Shown here: positions 1-6,422 of the stretch, piece by piece
Position numbering within the stretch: the first letter of the stretch is position 1
Layout: every line of letters begins with the position of its first letter
Source: Legionella genomosp. 1
GTDB taxonomy: Bacteria > Pseudomonadota > Gammaproteobacteria > Legionellales > Legionellaceae
Direction of reading: 5' to 3'
DNA length: 8,253 nt
NCBI GenBank assembly: GCA_945865355.1
Contig: CAMBDN010000110.1
Span: 1 to 8,253, forward strand
Made by a program: the position numbers and the translations under genes
Notes under the pieces: generated by a model
The model's database searches: none
What the model was told of the DNA's origin: nothing
Seen by the model: the letters and a program-made list of their open reading frames with translations, nothing else

Positions 1-881
1 AAATTGACTTTTGATGGTACGTTTCGTAAGAGTTTAATTAACTGATCGGCATGCTCAGGCTGATCGTTTACGCCTTTGAGCATCACATATTCAAAGGTAA
101 CAACCCGTTTAGGCTCATTTTTAAAATACTTAGCACAAATATCCATTAATTGAGCCAGAGGATATTTTTTATTAATGGGAACTAATACGTTACGTAATTC
201 ATCAGTAGGTGCATGCAATGAAACGGCGAGTGATACAGGACTAATCTCCCGCAGCCGCTCCATTTCAGGGATCACCCCAGACGTACTCAATGTTACGCGC
301 CGTTTGGATAAGCCATAAGAAAAATCATCCATCATGATATCCATGGCAGAGACAACATTATCAAAATTGAGTAATGGTTCACCCATACCCATCATCACCA
401 CGTTGGTCACGCGTTTGTCATGAGCTCCCTGCTGCTGTGATAACTCCCGTACAGCAAGCCAGACTTGTCCGATGATTTCCGCAGTGGATAAATTACGATT
501 AAAGCCTTGCTTAGCAGTAGAACAAAAAGTACAGTTTAACGCACATCCTACCTGTGATGAAACGCACAGCGTCCCCCGTTTGGCTTCGGGAATAAATACC
601 GTTTCAATACAATTTCCGCACTCAAGTTTCAACAGCCATTTATGCGTGCCATCATTCGATTTTTGGCAGGTTACAATTTCTGGAAGCCGAATTTCTGCCA
701 TTTGGATCATACGTTCACGTAACTGTTTACCCAAATTGGTCATTTGCGAAAAATCTTGGAAACCATGCTGATGAATCCATTGCATCAATTGCTGCGCACG
801 AAAGGGTTTTTCGCCACAATCACTCATCAATTGGCGCATTTGTTGATAATTAAAATCGAGTAGATTAAGTTTCTGATTCAT
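1..881 (-). CDS. rlmN: Dual-specificity RNA methyltransferase RlmN, 3' end beyond the window
   Basis: This radical-SAM enzyme methylates C2 of A2503 in 23S rRNA and of A37 in some tRNAs, which supports translational accuracy. The 293 visible codons read MNQKLNLLDFNYQQM... and stay open to the left edge. C113, C117 and C120 (CALNCTFC) form the CX3CX2C site for the 4Fe-4S cluster. C106 in RGTLCVSSQ matches the cysteine (C118 in E. coli) that takes part in resolving the methyl-transfer intermediate. GMGEPLLN (165-172) is the SAM-binding GEP segment, and STSGV and SLHAP follow as in the family. Compared with E. coli, roughly 80 C-terminal residues are missing, including the methylated catalytic cysteine. 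The ATG at 881 has GGAAAAG about 4-10 bases upstream. The gene lies 18 bp after ndk on the same strand, the usual gammaproteobacterial order, so it is probably co-transcribed with ndk. Identification is very secure. Confidence 0.97.
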   Translation of the reverse strand, partial: MNQKLNLLDFNYQQMRQLMSDCGEKPFRAQQLMQWIHQHGFQDFSQMTNLGKQLRERMIQMAEIRLPEIVTCQKSNDGTHKWLLKLECGNCIETVFIPEAKRGTLCVSSQVGCALNCTFCSTAKQGFNRNLSTAEIIGQVWLAVRELSQQQGAHDKRVTNVVMMGMGEPLLNFDNVVSAMDIMMDDFSYGLSKRRVTLSTSGVIPEMERLREISPVSLAVSLHAPTDELRNVLVPINKKYPLAQLMDICAKYFKNEPKRVVTFEYVMLKGVNDQPEHADQLIKLLRNVPSKVN

Positions 882-899
882 CAGCTTTTCCAAAAAACC

Positions 900-1328
900 T
901 TATGATCGCTTACACAATTCATGTGGCTCGAAGAAATAGGCGATTTCTACAGCTGCGTTTTCAGCACTATCTGATCCATGAACAGCATTTGCGTCAATGC
1001 TATCAGCGAAGTCAGCACGAATAGTTCCTGGCGCTGCCTCTTTAGGGTTGGTGGCACCCATAATGTCACGGTGCTTCATGACAGCATTCGAACCCTCTAG
1101 CACTTGAATCATAACCGGTCCAGAAATCATAAAAGAAACGAGATCATTAAAGAATGGTCGTGCTTTGTGAACCGCATAGAAACCTTCAGCCTGTGCTCTC
1201 GTTAATTGCGCCATTCTAGCAGCAACGACATTTAAGCCGGCTTGTTCAAAACGAGTATAGATTTGTCCAATTACAGATTTTGCTACTGCGTCCGGTTTAA
1301 TAATTGATAAGGTTAATTCAATGGCCAT
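900..1328 (-). CDS. ndk: Nucleoside diphosphate kinase
   Basis: Ndk transfers the gamma-phosphate of ATP to other (d)NDPs through a phosphohistidine intermediate and so balances cytoplasmic NTP pools. The protein is 142 aa, about the same as E. coli (143). It opens with the family signature MAIELTLSIIKPDAV, where K11 contacts the nucleotide. The active-site block NAVHGSDS carries the phosphorylated H117. MIQVLEGSNAV and the GATNPKEAAPGTIR loop (91-104) are also typical. The ATG at 1328 has a strong AGGAG 8 bases upstream and a perfect TATAAT at 1355-1360, so the gene probably starts its own transcript of about 20 nt leader and reads on into rlmN 18 bp later. Nothing is missing from the catalytic set. 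Confidence 0.98.
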   Translation of the reverse strand: MAIELTLSIIKPDAVAKSVIGQIYTRFEQAGLNVVAARMAQLTRAQAEGFYAVHKARPFFNDLVSFMISGPVMIQVLEGSNAVMKHRDIMGATNPKEAAPGTIRADFADSIDANAVHGSDSAENAAVEIAYFFEPHELCKRS

Positions 1329-1336
1329 TGTTTAGA

Positions 1337-1341
1337 CTCCT
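1337..1341 (-). promoter_or_regulatory. Shine-Dalgarno site of ndk
   Basis: AGGAG on the minus strand lies 8 bases before the ndk ATG. It is one of the strongest ribosome binding sites in the window and fixes the start at 1328. Confidence 0.85.
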
Positions 1342-1354
1342 GTTAAAATGGCAC

Positions 1355-1360
1355 ATTATA
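1355..1360 (-). promoter_or_regulatory. Probable sigma-70 -10 element for ndk-rlmN
   Basis: The minus strand reads TATAAT, a perfect consensus -10, placing transcription start near 1348 and giving a leader of about 20 nt. No good -35 is present at 16-18 bp spacing; the best is a TTAGCC-like hexamer at about 19 bp. The inverted repeat CAGCTTGAGCTG (1369-1380) occupies the spacer and may be chance or an operator. The promoter assignment is an inference from sequence and position. Confidence 0.55.
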
Positions 1361-1407
1361 CATGATCACAGCTCAAGCTGGCTAATATAAATTCACCAAA
1401 AATGATT

Positions 1408-2277
1408 CTAATCACCGCCAATATGCGAATCAAAATGCAATGAAGCGCGGTTTTCATCATCTTTCTCTTTATCTACTCGGTAATCAGGGAGCAATTGGAT
1501 AAGCTCATTAGCACGAAGAATTAAATTGTAAAATTGGCTGCGATAGCCGCGTAAATTAACGAACATGTCACTTATTTTTTCTAAGTAGTGAGAAAGGAGC
1601 TCATCTAAATCATTTTTTCGTTCGTCAAGGCTTCTTATCACTTCAAGTAATTTTGGGCGTATTTCACCCGTTAATTCAGTATCCAACACCTTTGATATCG
1701 CTTCCCAAAAAATTGATTCATTCTCTACTTTTTCATAATAAATGACCGCTGTGCGGATTGCGCGAGCAATCAATTTTTCGTCTTTAATAATCTGATGGCT
1801 CGCTAATAGCTGAGCCGTTTTATTCGACCCCACCTGCAATAATTTTTTCAATTCATCTGATAATTTAATTAAGCTAGCTTGACTGTCAAAAATAAGGCGT
1901 TGGTGAATTTCTTCATCTTTATTAAAATTTGCGCCTATTTCCATGAGTTTATTACGTAAAGCTTCTAAATCTTCACGAGTATTGGCTCCAGGTGATTCAG
2001 CATCTTTGTTTCCTTCACCTGACAACAGGTAATCAATAAATAACTTCTGTGCATAAATTTGGTAATCATGAGCTTGTTGCAAAATGATACCATTGAAGAC
2101 ATTTTTTAAAGGCACACGTAGCAATAAATAATATACACTGCCTGGATTCTTAAAGGCAGCTATCAGTTCCTCATTATCTAAATAGATTTTAAACCCTTCA
2201 AGGATGCGTTGAGCTGTCAGCAAACCGTAGGTTGAAAACCACATGGATAAGTCGTTATCTGTTGTTACTTCGTTCAT
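1408..2277 (-). CDS. Unrecognised, predicted alpha-helical soluble protein
   Basis: I do not recognise this protein. From the ATG at 2277 it is 289 aa (MNEVTTDNDLSMWF...). An in-frame ATG at 2301 would add 8 residues, but that start has only TGG in front of it, while 2277 has TTAGG 6 bases upstream and a TATACT about 40 bp upstream. The protein has no cysteine, signal peptide or clear membrane segment. Its sequence looks almost wholly helical, with many Leu/Ile at heptad-like spacing and charged faces, for example in the stretches around KLSDELKKLLQVG and SLDERKNDLDELL. The C-terminal tail is hydrophilic, with the acidic cluster EKDDEN at about -19 to -14 and an ending in HIGGD. Lines counted by hand inside the gene are only 30-35% G+C, lower than fadD or pabB. 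It stands alone between two transcription units. A secreted effector or an uncharacterised cytosolic protein are both possible. Confidence 0.8.
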   Translation of the reverse strand: MNEVTTDNDLSMWFSTYGLLTAQRILEGFKIYLDNEELIAAFKNPGSVYYLLLRVPLKNVFNGIILQQAHDYQIYAQKLFIDYLLSGEGNKDAESPGANTREDLEALRNKLMEIGANFNKDEEIHQRLIFDSQASLIKLSDELKKLLQVGSNKTAQLLASHQIIKDEKLIARAIRTAVIYYEKVENESIFWEAISKVLDTELTGEIRPKLLEVIRSLDERKNDLDELLSHYLEKISDMFVNLRGYRSQFYNLILRANELIQLLPDYRVDKEKDDENRASLHFDSHIGGD

Positions 2278-2283
2278 AATCAG

Positions 2284-2288
2284 CCTAA
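2284..2288 (-). promoter_or_regulatory. Ribosome binding site favouring the 2277 start
   Basis: TTAGG on the minus strand sits 6 bases before the ATG at 2277. The alternative ATG at 2301 has no purine-rich site, so this element decides the start, though modestly because the match to consensus is short. Confidence 0.5.
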
Positions 2289-2316
2289 TATGATTTATCA
2301 TCCATTAATTTATAAA

Positions 2317-2322
2317 AGTATA
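2317..2322 (-). promoter_or_regulatory. Possible -10 element of the unrecognised 1408-2277 gene
   Basis: The minus strand reads TATACT within an AT-rich stretch, which would put transcription start near 2310 and give a leader of about 33 nt to the ATG at 2277. No convincing -35 hexamer lies 16-18 bp further upstream. The upstream terminator hairpin (2417-2442) makes a promoter in this gap necessary or at least likely. Confidence 0.35.
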
Positions 2323-2408
2323 GATTATTCAGATATATGAAAGCCAGATGTTGGTGGGTAATTTAATGTTGCGTTAGAAAATATCTCAGCATTAATCAAT
2401 GTTGGCAT

Positions 2409-2442
2409 GGAGTAAATAGCCCGCATGTCGCCATGCGGGCTA
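2409..2442 (-). terminator. Terminator-like hairpin ending the minC-lpxH operon
   Basis: TAGCCCGCATG (2417-2427) pairs perfectly with CATGCGGGCTA (2432-2442) around a 4-base loop TCGC, a GC-rich 11-bp stem. It starts 11 bases after the stop codon (2454-2456) of the unrecognised 268-aa gene on the minus strand. The downstream tract on that strand is TTTACTCC, so the U-run is short and termination may be imperfect. The plus-strand side has no T-run, so it would act in one direction only. Confidence 0.7.
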
Positions 2443-2453
2443 GGGTATGGAGC

Positions 2454-3260
2454 TTACCTGGGGCCGCCAACTGGAGGAGCCGCTGGTTCTAAATCATCCT
2501 TTTCTTGTGGAGATTGCTTCATTTCCAGTTTAAAGCGTTTACTTACAAATTGATCCATCGCCCTATCGCGGAAATTATCGAATGTCGCTTTGTCCAATGG
2601 TGTATTTCTACCATCTGTAGAAATAAATTTACCCGCTGCATCTGGTTTATACCCTTTAGTATCTAGCCAAGCTTCAATTGCATCTTTCATACTTTTTTCA
2701 ATTGTTCGCTCCATACTTGCTTTCGATTTCTCGTCAAGACCTGCAGTTAGCGCATGACCATCGTCGCGGCGTAGGTTCTTAGTCAGGGAAGGCACAATTA
2801 GTTTACCATCGGCAGTAAGCTCAGGAAAATACTTCATTGCAGGCACAGGGGGAACTGCAGCAACTTTATCGACACTGCCTTCAGCAATTTTGTCATCAAG
2901 GTAATGCTTGGGTGTTCTAAACCCGACGGTTTCAAACACTTTTTTCATCATTGCGCCAACGGCATGTCCACCGGGATTCATGTCGGCAACTAATCGAGCT
3001 ATCGCTACTATAGCGCTCATTGCGGCCACCCAGGTGTCATACCCTCGCTGACCTTCTTCGATAATGGTCTCTCCCTTCTTTATTAAAGCTTCACATGCAT
3101 CAATAAATTTTTTATCGCCTGTTTCTTGTGCCGCCGCTCTAACATACGCTGCGGCCTCCTTGTATTGCTGGATAGCTAAATTACGCTCATTTTCTAACCT
3201 TGCTTTTTCGGCGGCAATTAGCGCATCTTTAATTTTAGGATCATCTTTATTGGTACTCAT
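2454..3260 (-). CDS. Unrecognised hydrophilic protein, last gene of the minC-lpxH operon
   Basis: I do not recognise this 268-aa protein (MSTNKDDPKIKDAL...). The ATG at 3260 is chosen because GGAG lies 6 bases upstream and the lpxH stop (3262-3264) is one base away; an open frame to an ATG at 3332 would intrude 71 nt into lpxH. Residues about 8-70 are charged and Ala-rich, likely a long helix or coiled coil (AEKARLENERNLAIQQYKEA). Residues 77-94 (WVAAMSAIVAIARLVADM) are hydrophobic but contain an internal Arg, so an amphipathic or membrane-touching helix is more likely than a true membrane span. The Gly-rich NPGGHAVGAMMKK follows, then a Pro-rich linker (136-147) and a charged helical part (175-245). 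The tail has the acidic cluster EKDDLE at -16 to -11 and ends PPVGGPR. There is one cysteine (C56) and no signal peptide. Its position implies co-expression with minC and lpxH; its function is unknown. Confidence 0.82.
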   Translation of the reverse strand: MSTNKDDPKIKDALIAAEKARLENERNLAIQQYKEAAAYVRAAAQETGDKKFIDACEALIKKGETIIEEGQRGYDTWVAAMSAIVAIARLVADMNPGGHAVGAMMKKVFETVGFRTPKHYLDDKIAEGSVDKVAAVPPVPAMKYFPELTADGKLIVPSLTKNLRRDDGHALTAGLDEKSKASMERTIEKSMKDAIEAWLDTKGYKPDAAGKFISTDGRNTPLDKATFDNFRDRAMDQFVSKRFKLEMKQSPQEKDDLEPAAPPVGGPR

Positions 3261-3261
3261 T

Positions 3262-3990
3262 CTAAGCTCCGAAAAATCGAACAAAATAAAAACCACTTGG
3301 GTTATCATAGCACATAAGCAATGGATTGTCATCCCAATCGCTTAAGACATATTGATTATATTTTAATCCACAATGCTCATGCACTGTAAGACCCGGCTGA
3401 TGTGTATGGCCGTGGATTAACACATTCACATCAAATTTTTGCATGTGTTTGATCATCACTGATTCAACAACAGCCATGTAAGAGGCCGATTTGCTTCGAT
3501 TGGTTTGACTATGTTGTCTAACACTGTTGACAATTTTGGTACGAAATTCATATGACAGCCGCAGAAATAAGCGTGGGAAAATGGAGTTACGCGTAATTCG
3601 CCGGAGCCATCTATGCCCCTTATCCCTTATGCAATAACGGTCACCATGAACCAACAGAACTTTTGTAATCCCAAGGGTAATTATGGTGGGTTCATTTAAG
3701 CGCGTCATTGAAGCAAGCTTAAGAAAACGCTCTCCCAGCAAAAAATCGCGATTACCTGGCATAAAATAGAGCTCAATGCCTTGTGATACTAAAGATGATA
3801 ATTGAGCGGCGATAGACTCGCTCCAATTGTCCAAAGCATCATCACCTGGCCACACATGAAAAAAATCACCTAAAATGTAGACTCGTTTCGTGTTTTTACT
3901 AGCCCATTGAATAAAGTTCTTAAAACGTTCGGTGATGACAACTTCTTGCGGGTGTAAATGAAGATCAGATATAAAAACTGCGTCAATCAT
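3262..3990 (-). CDS. lpxH: UDP-2,3-diacylglucosamine diphosphatase
   Basis: LpxH cleaves UDP-2,3-diacylglucosamine to lipid X and UMP, the fourth step of lipid A synthesis, at the cytoplasmic face of the inner membrane. The 242-aa length matches E. coli (240). All metallophosphatase ligands are visible: D9 and H11 (SDLHL), D42 (GDFFHVWPGDD), N80 with R81-D82 (GNRD), H115 (LVHGD), and H193, H195 and H197 (HGHTH). Each ligand sits at or next to the corresponding E. coli position, so the enzyme should be an active Mn-dependent hydrolase. The region about 123-170, rich in Arg and hydrophobics (RRITRNSIFPRLFLRLSYEF), corresponds to the helical cap that holds the acyl chains. The start ATG overlaps the minC stop as ATGA, with only a weak GAAG upstream, so translation is probably coupled to minC. 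One base separates its stop from the next gene's ATG. Confidence 0.97.
   Translation of the reverse strand: MIDAVFISDLHLHPQEVVITERFKNFIQWASKNTKRVYILGDFFHVWPGDDALDNWSESIAAQLSSLVSQGIELYFMPGNRDFLLGERFLKLASMTRLNEPTIITLGITKVLLVHGDRYCIRDKGHRWLRRITRNSIFPRLFLRLSYEFRTKIVNSVRQHSQTNRSKSASYMAVVESVMIKHMQKFDVNVLIHGHTHQPGLTVHEHCGLKYNQYVLSDWDDNPLLMCYDNPSGFYFVRFFGA
3267..3270 (-). promoter_or_regulatory. Ribosome binding site fixing the start at 3260
   Basis: GGAG on the minus strand, inside the last codons of lpxH, lies 6 bases before the ATG at 3260. It supports this start over the upstream in-frame ATG at 3332 and suggests coupled translation after lpxH. Confidence 0.7.
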
Positions 3991-4703
3991 AATGCTTCTA
4001 TTTGAATTTGCTCATCATGAAGATAAATTTGGCAAGGCCCTGCTATGGGTTCAATGGTATCACTCAGCCGATAATAACCAGCTATCGACACTAATTCAGC
4101 GTCAAGGGATTGGCAAAAAATCCGTGCTTGCTTATCGCCAGCAATTCCTGCTAATGCTCGTCCGCGTAAAGCACCGTATACATGGATATTGCCATCTGCC
4201 AACAACTCAGCTCCATGACTAACAGCGGCAGTAATCACTAAATCCCCACCTTTGCTTACGACTTGCTGACCAGAACGTATTGGTGCGGTCAATAATTTGG
4301 ATTTAATGGTCTCTGTTGTAACCTCTAAATTATCTTGGCTCTTACTTTTTCGCGATTTATTTTGCTGGGTAGAAACATGCATGATAGCGAGCCCTTGGCA
4401 TTGCGCCAAAGTATCCAATAAAGCTGTTCCGCCTTGAATTGCTATAGGAATTAAGCTTTGTTCACGCATGTGATGACAAAACAATTGCAAATCAAAACGA
4501 TCACCATCAATTTCCGAACAGTCAAGAATAACTGGGGCTCTGTCGAAAAGACGTGGAGCTTGGCTTACTATTTCAGTTAACTGTTGCTCAAATAGCTCAA
4601 AATCAGCACTTATAAGATGCATGACTGTAAAGGTATAAGAACGCCCTTTCAATTTAAATGCTTGTGATTTCAATATATTATCAGTCATACGTGCGATATC
4701 CAT
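3987..4703 (-). CDS. minC: Septum site-determining protein MinC
   Basis: MinC blocks FtsZ ring assembly away from midcell; MinD carries it to the membrane. The protein is 238 aa (E. coli 231). The N-terminal FtsZ-inhibiting domain spans about 15-110 (FKLKGRSYTFTVMHL aligns with the E. coli start). A polar Ser/Lys/Gln-rich linker spans about 111-135, and the C-terminal beta-helix domain follows. The latter carries RSGQ (143-146), the MinD-contact motif, and the near-invariant GAELLADGNIHVYGALRGRA (164-183), including R180. The start at 4703 has no SD; an ATG at 4688 (residue 6) would also suit the family alignment, since E. coli has fewer residues before the first strand. It is the first gene of the minC-lpxH-unknown operon and is divergent from fadD. 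Unusually, neither minD nor minE follows. Confidence 0.96.
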   Translation of the reverse strand: MDIARMTDNILKSQAFKLKGRSYTFTVMHLISADFELFEQQLTEIVSQAPRLFDRAPVILDCSEIDGDRFDLQLFCHHMREQSLIPIAIQGGTALLDTLAQCQGLAIMHVSTQQNKSRKSKSQDNLEVTTETIKSKLLTAPIRSGQQVVSKGGDLVITAAVSHGAELLADGNIHVYGALRGRALAGIAGDKQARIFCQSLDAELVSIAGYYRLSDTIEPIAGPCQIYLHDEQIQIEAL

Positions 4704-4759
4704 CGCTGGGATTTTTGTTTATACTAGCATGCAGGGGTAAATAACAGAAGGTTAACAAC
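4704..4759. promoter_or_regulatory. Divergent promoter region between minC and fadD
   Basis: These 56 bp must drive minC leftwards and fadD rightwards. TATACT at 4720-4725 (plus) and TATAAA at 4718-4723 (minus) are opposed and overlapping -10 candidates. The matching -35 hexamers are poor on both strands, and the fadD one would have to lie inside the minC start. If the minus -10 is right, the leader to the minC ATG at 4703 is only about 8 nt, which favours either a near-leaderless start or the ATG at 4688. GCATGC at 4728-4733 is a 6-bp palindrome. No known fatty-acid regulator site could be recognised. Confidence 0.4.
4746..4751 (+). promoter_or_regulatory. Shine-Dalgarno site of fadD, supporting a GTG start
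   Basis: AGAAGG lies 8 bases before the GTG at 4760. It supports initiation at GTG; no ATG with a comparable site exists near the expected N-terminus. Confidence 0.7.
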
Positions 4760-6415
4760 GTGGATAAATTGTGGTTGAAGCATTATCAAGAAGGTGTTCC
4801 TTATGAAATCGACACCAGTCGGTATGCTTCTCTCGTCCAATTATTTGACGAAACATGTAGTAAACATAAAAACAACATCGCCTACGTCAATATGGACAGT
4901 GAAATTAGTTATAACGAGGTAGATCAACTCAGCGCGCACTTCGCTACCTACTTACAACAGTTGCAGCTGAAAAAAGGGGCACGAGTGGCCATTATGATGC
5001 CCAATTTGTTGCAATACCCGATTGTACTTTTTGCTATCCTGCGTGCAGGATATGTTGTTGTTAACACCAACCCTCTCTATACCGTTGACGAAGTCGTGCA
5101 CCAAATCAGCGACTCCGGTGCCGAAGTCATTGTTGTTCTCGCAAATTTTGCTAAAACAATTGAAAAAGCGTTGCCAAAACTACCTTTATTAAAGCATGTT
5201 GTGATCACAGAAATTGGCGATCTTTTCCCAACAGCGAAGCGAATTATTGTTAACGCAGTTGTTAAATACGTCAAAAAAATGGTACCCAGTTTTTATATTC
5301 CACAAGCATTGAGCCTCAATCAAGCGCTGAAACTGGGAGCACACGGTCACTTACAAACGACCGAAATAAATCTTCATGATACAGCGCTTCTCCAATATAC
5401 CGGTGGAACCACGGGGATTGCCAAGGGAGCGATTCTCACGCATGGAAATATGGTAGCCAATGTAATGCAGGCATCTGCTTGGATTTCCCCTCTGTCCTTG
5501 GAAGGTAACGATATTATTGTTACAGCACTTCCTCTTTATCATATTTTCTCGTTGACCGCGAACTGCTTAACATTTTTCAGTTTCGGTTCAAAAAATATCT
5601 TGATCACCAATCCTCGAGATCTACCTGCATTTATTGATCAAATAAAAAATACAAAATTCACTGCAATTACCGGTGTGAATACCTTATTTAACGCATTGCT
5701 TAACCACCCCAAATTTAGTGAAATTGATTTTTCGAAATTAAAGCTTGCACTTTCTGGTGGGATGGCTCTACAAAAGACGATTGCCATAAAATGGAAGGAA
5801 AATACCAAATCGCGCGTACTAGAAGCCTATGGTCTAACCGAGACAAGCCCTGCTGTATGCATAAACCCGATGTATCTTGACGAATATAACGGCAGTATTG
5901 GTTTGCCATTATCTTCAACCGATGTGTCAGTTCGTGATGACAAGGGTAATGAGCTCCCGCTGGGTGAACGCGGCGAGCTATGTGTCAAGGGGCCTCAAGT
6001 GACACCTGGTTACTGGCAGCGACCCGAAGAAACAGCCCAGGTCTTTTGGTCAGATGGTTTTCTACGTACGGGAGATATTGCAACGATAGATGAGCAAGGC
6101 TATATCTATCTCGTTGATCGAAAAAAAGACATGATCATCGTTTCAGGCTTTAATGTCTACCCCAACGAAGTTGAACAGGTCATCAGCATGTTACCTGGCG
6201 TACTTGAAGTCGGTGTTATTGGCGTAGATGAGGATAGTCATGGTGAGCGCGTTAAAGCTTGCATTGTTAAACGCGACCCAGCGTTGACCGCAGATGCAGT
6301 CATTGCTCATAGTAGAGAACATTTAACAGGATATAAAGTTCCTAAAATAATTGAATTTTATGATGAATTACCTAAAACAAATGTCGGAAAAATCTTAAGA
6401 AGAGCACTGAAGTAA
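4760..6415 (+). CDS. fadD: Long-chain fatty acid--CoA ligase (acyl-CoA synthetase)
   Basis: This enzyme activates fatty acids in two steps: acyl-AMP formation, then transfer to CoA. It feeds beta-oxidation or phospholipid synthesis at the inner membrane. The 551-aa protein (E. coli FadD 561) begins at GTG with the FadD-like opening MDKLWLKHYQEGVPYEID. ANL-superfamily motifs occur in order: P-loop YTGGTTGIAKGA (213-224), ALPLYHIF (256-263), LSGGMAL (331-337), YGLTETSP (357-364), GELCVKGPQVTPGYW (405-419), LRTGDIA (435-441), the hinge VDRKKDMIIVSGFNVYPNEV (452-471), and the catalytic lysine K544 in NVGKILRR. All key residues are present. It is transcribed alone, diverging from minC and converging on nudL. 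Its chain-length preference cannot be read from sequence, and paralogues elsewhere in the genome are likely, so the symbol denotes the family member most resembled. Confidence 0.93.
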   Translation: MDKLWLKHYQEGVPYEIDTSRYASLVQLFDETCSKHKNNIAYVNMDSEISYNEVDQLSAHFATYLQQLQLKKGARVAIMMPNLLQYPIVLFAILRAGYVVVNTNPLYTVDEVVHQISDSGAEVIVVLANFAKTIEKALPKLPLLKHVVITEIGDLFPTAKRIIVNAVVKYVKKMVPSFYIPQALSLNQALKLGAHGHLQTTEINLHDTALLQYTGGTTGIAKGAILTHGNMVANVMQASAWISPLSLEGNDIIVTALPLYHIFSLTANCLTFFSFGSKNILITNPRDLPAFIDQIKNTKFTAITGVNTLFNALLNHPKFSEIDFSKLKLALSGGMALQKTIAIKWKENTKSRVLEAYGLTETSPAVCINPMYLDEYNGSIGLPLSSTDVSVRDDKGNELPLGERGELCVKGPQVTPGYWQRPEETAQVFWSDGFLRTGDIATIDEQGYIYLVDRKKDMIIVSGFNVYPNEVEQVISMLPGVLEVGVIGVDEDSHGERVKACIVKRDPALTADAVIAHSREHLTGYKVPKIIEFYDELPKTNVGKILRRALK

Positions 6416-6422
6416 TCTAAAC

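Noticed and set aside
472..771. 99-codon plus-strand open frame
   Set aside because: It lies entirely antisense to the rlmN radical-SAM region, and its translation resembles no protein family.
2363..2395. TTAATG...CATTAA inverted repeat upstream of the 1408-2277 gene
   Set aside because: The arms are only 6 AT-rich bases with a 21-base spacing, expected by chance in such sequence.
3261..3332. N-terminal extension of the 268-aa gene to an ATG at 3332
   Set aside because: It would overlap the conserved end of lpxH by about 70 bases and has no better ribosome site; the ATG at 3260 has GGAG at 6 bases and directly follows the lpxH stop.
3064..3345. 93-codon plus-strand open frame with a hydrophobic, Ala/Ser-rich product
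   Set aside because: It is antisense to the unknown operon gene and the end of lpxH; the Ala/Ser-rich look follows from the complement of that gene's codons.
3992..4222. 76-codon plus-strand open frame
   Set aside because: It is antisense to the best conserved part of minC, with no ribosome site of note.
5077..5918. Three minus-strand open frames of 63-67 codons
   Set aside because: All lie inside fadD, whose motifs are continuous through the region.
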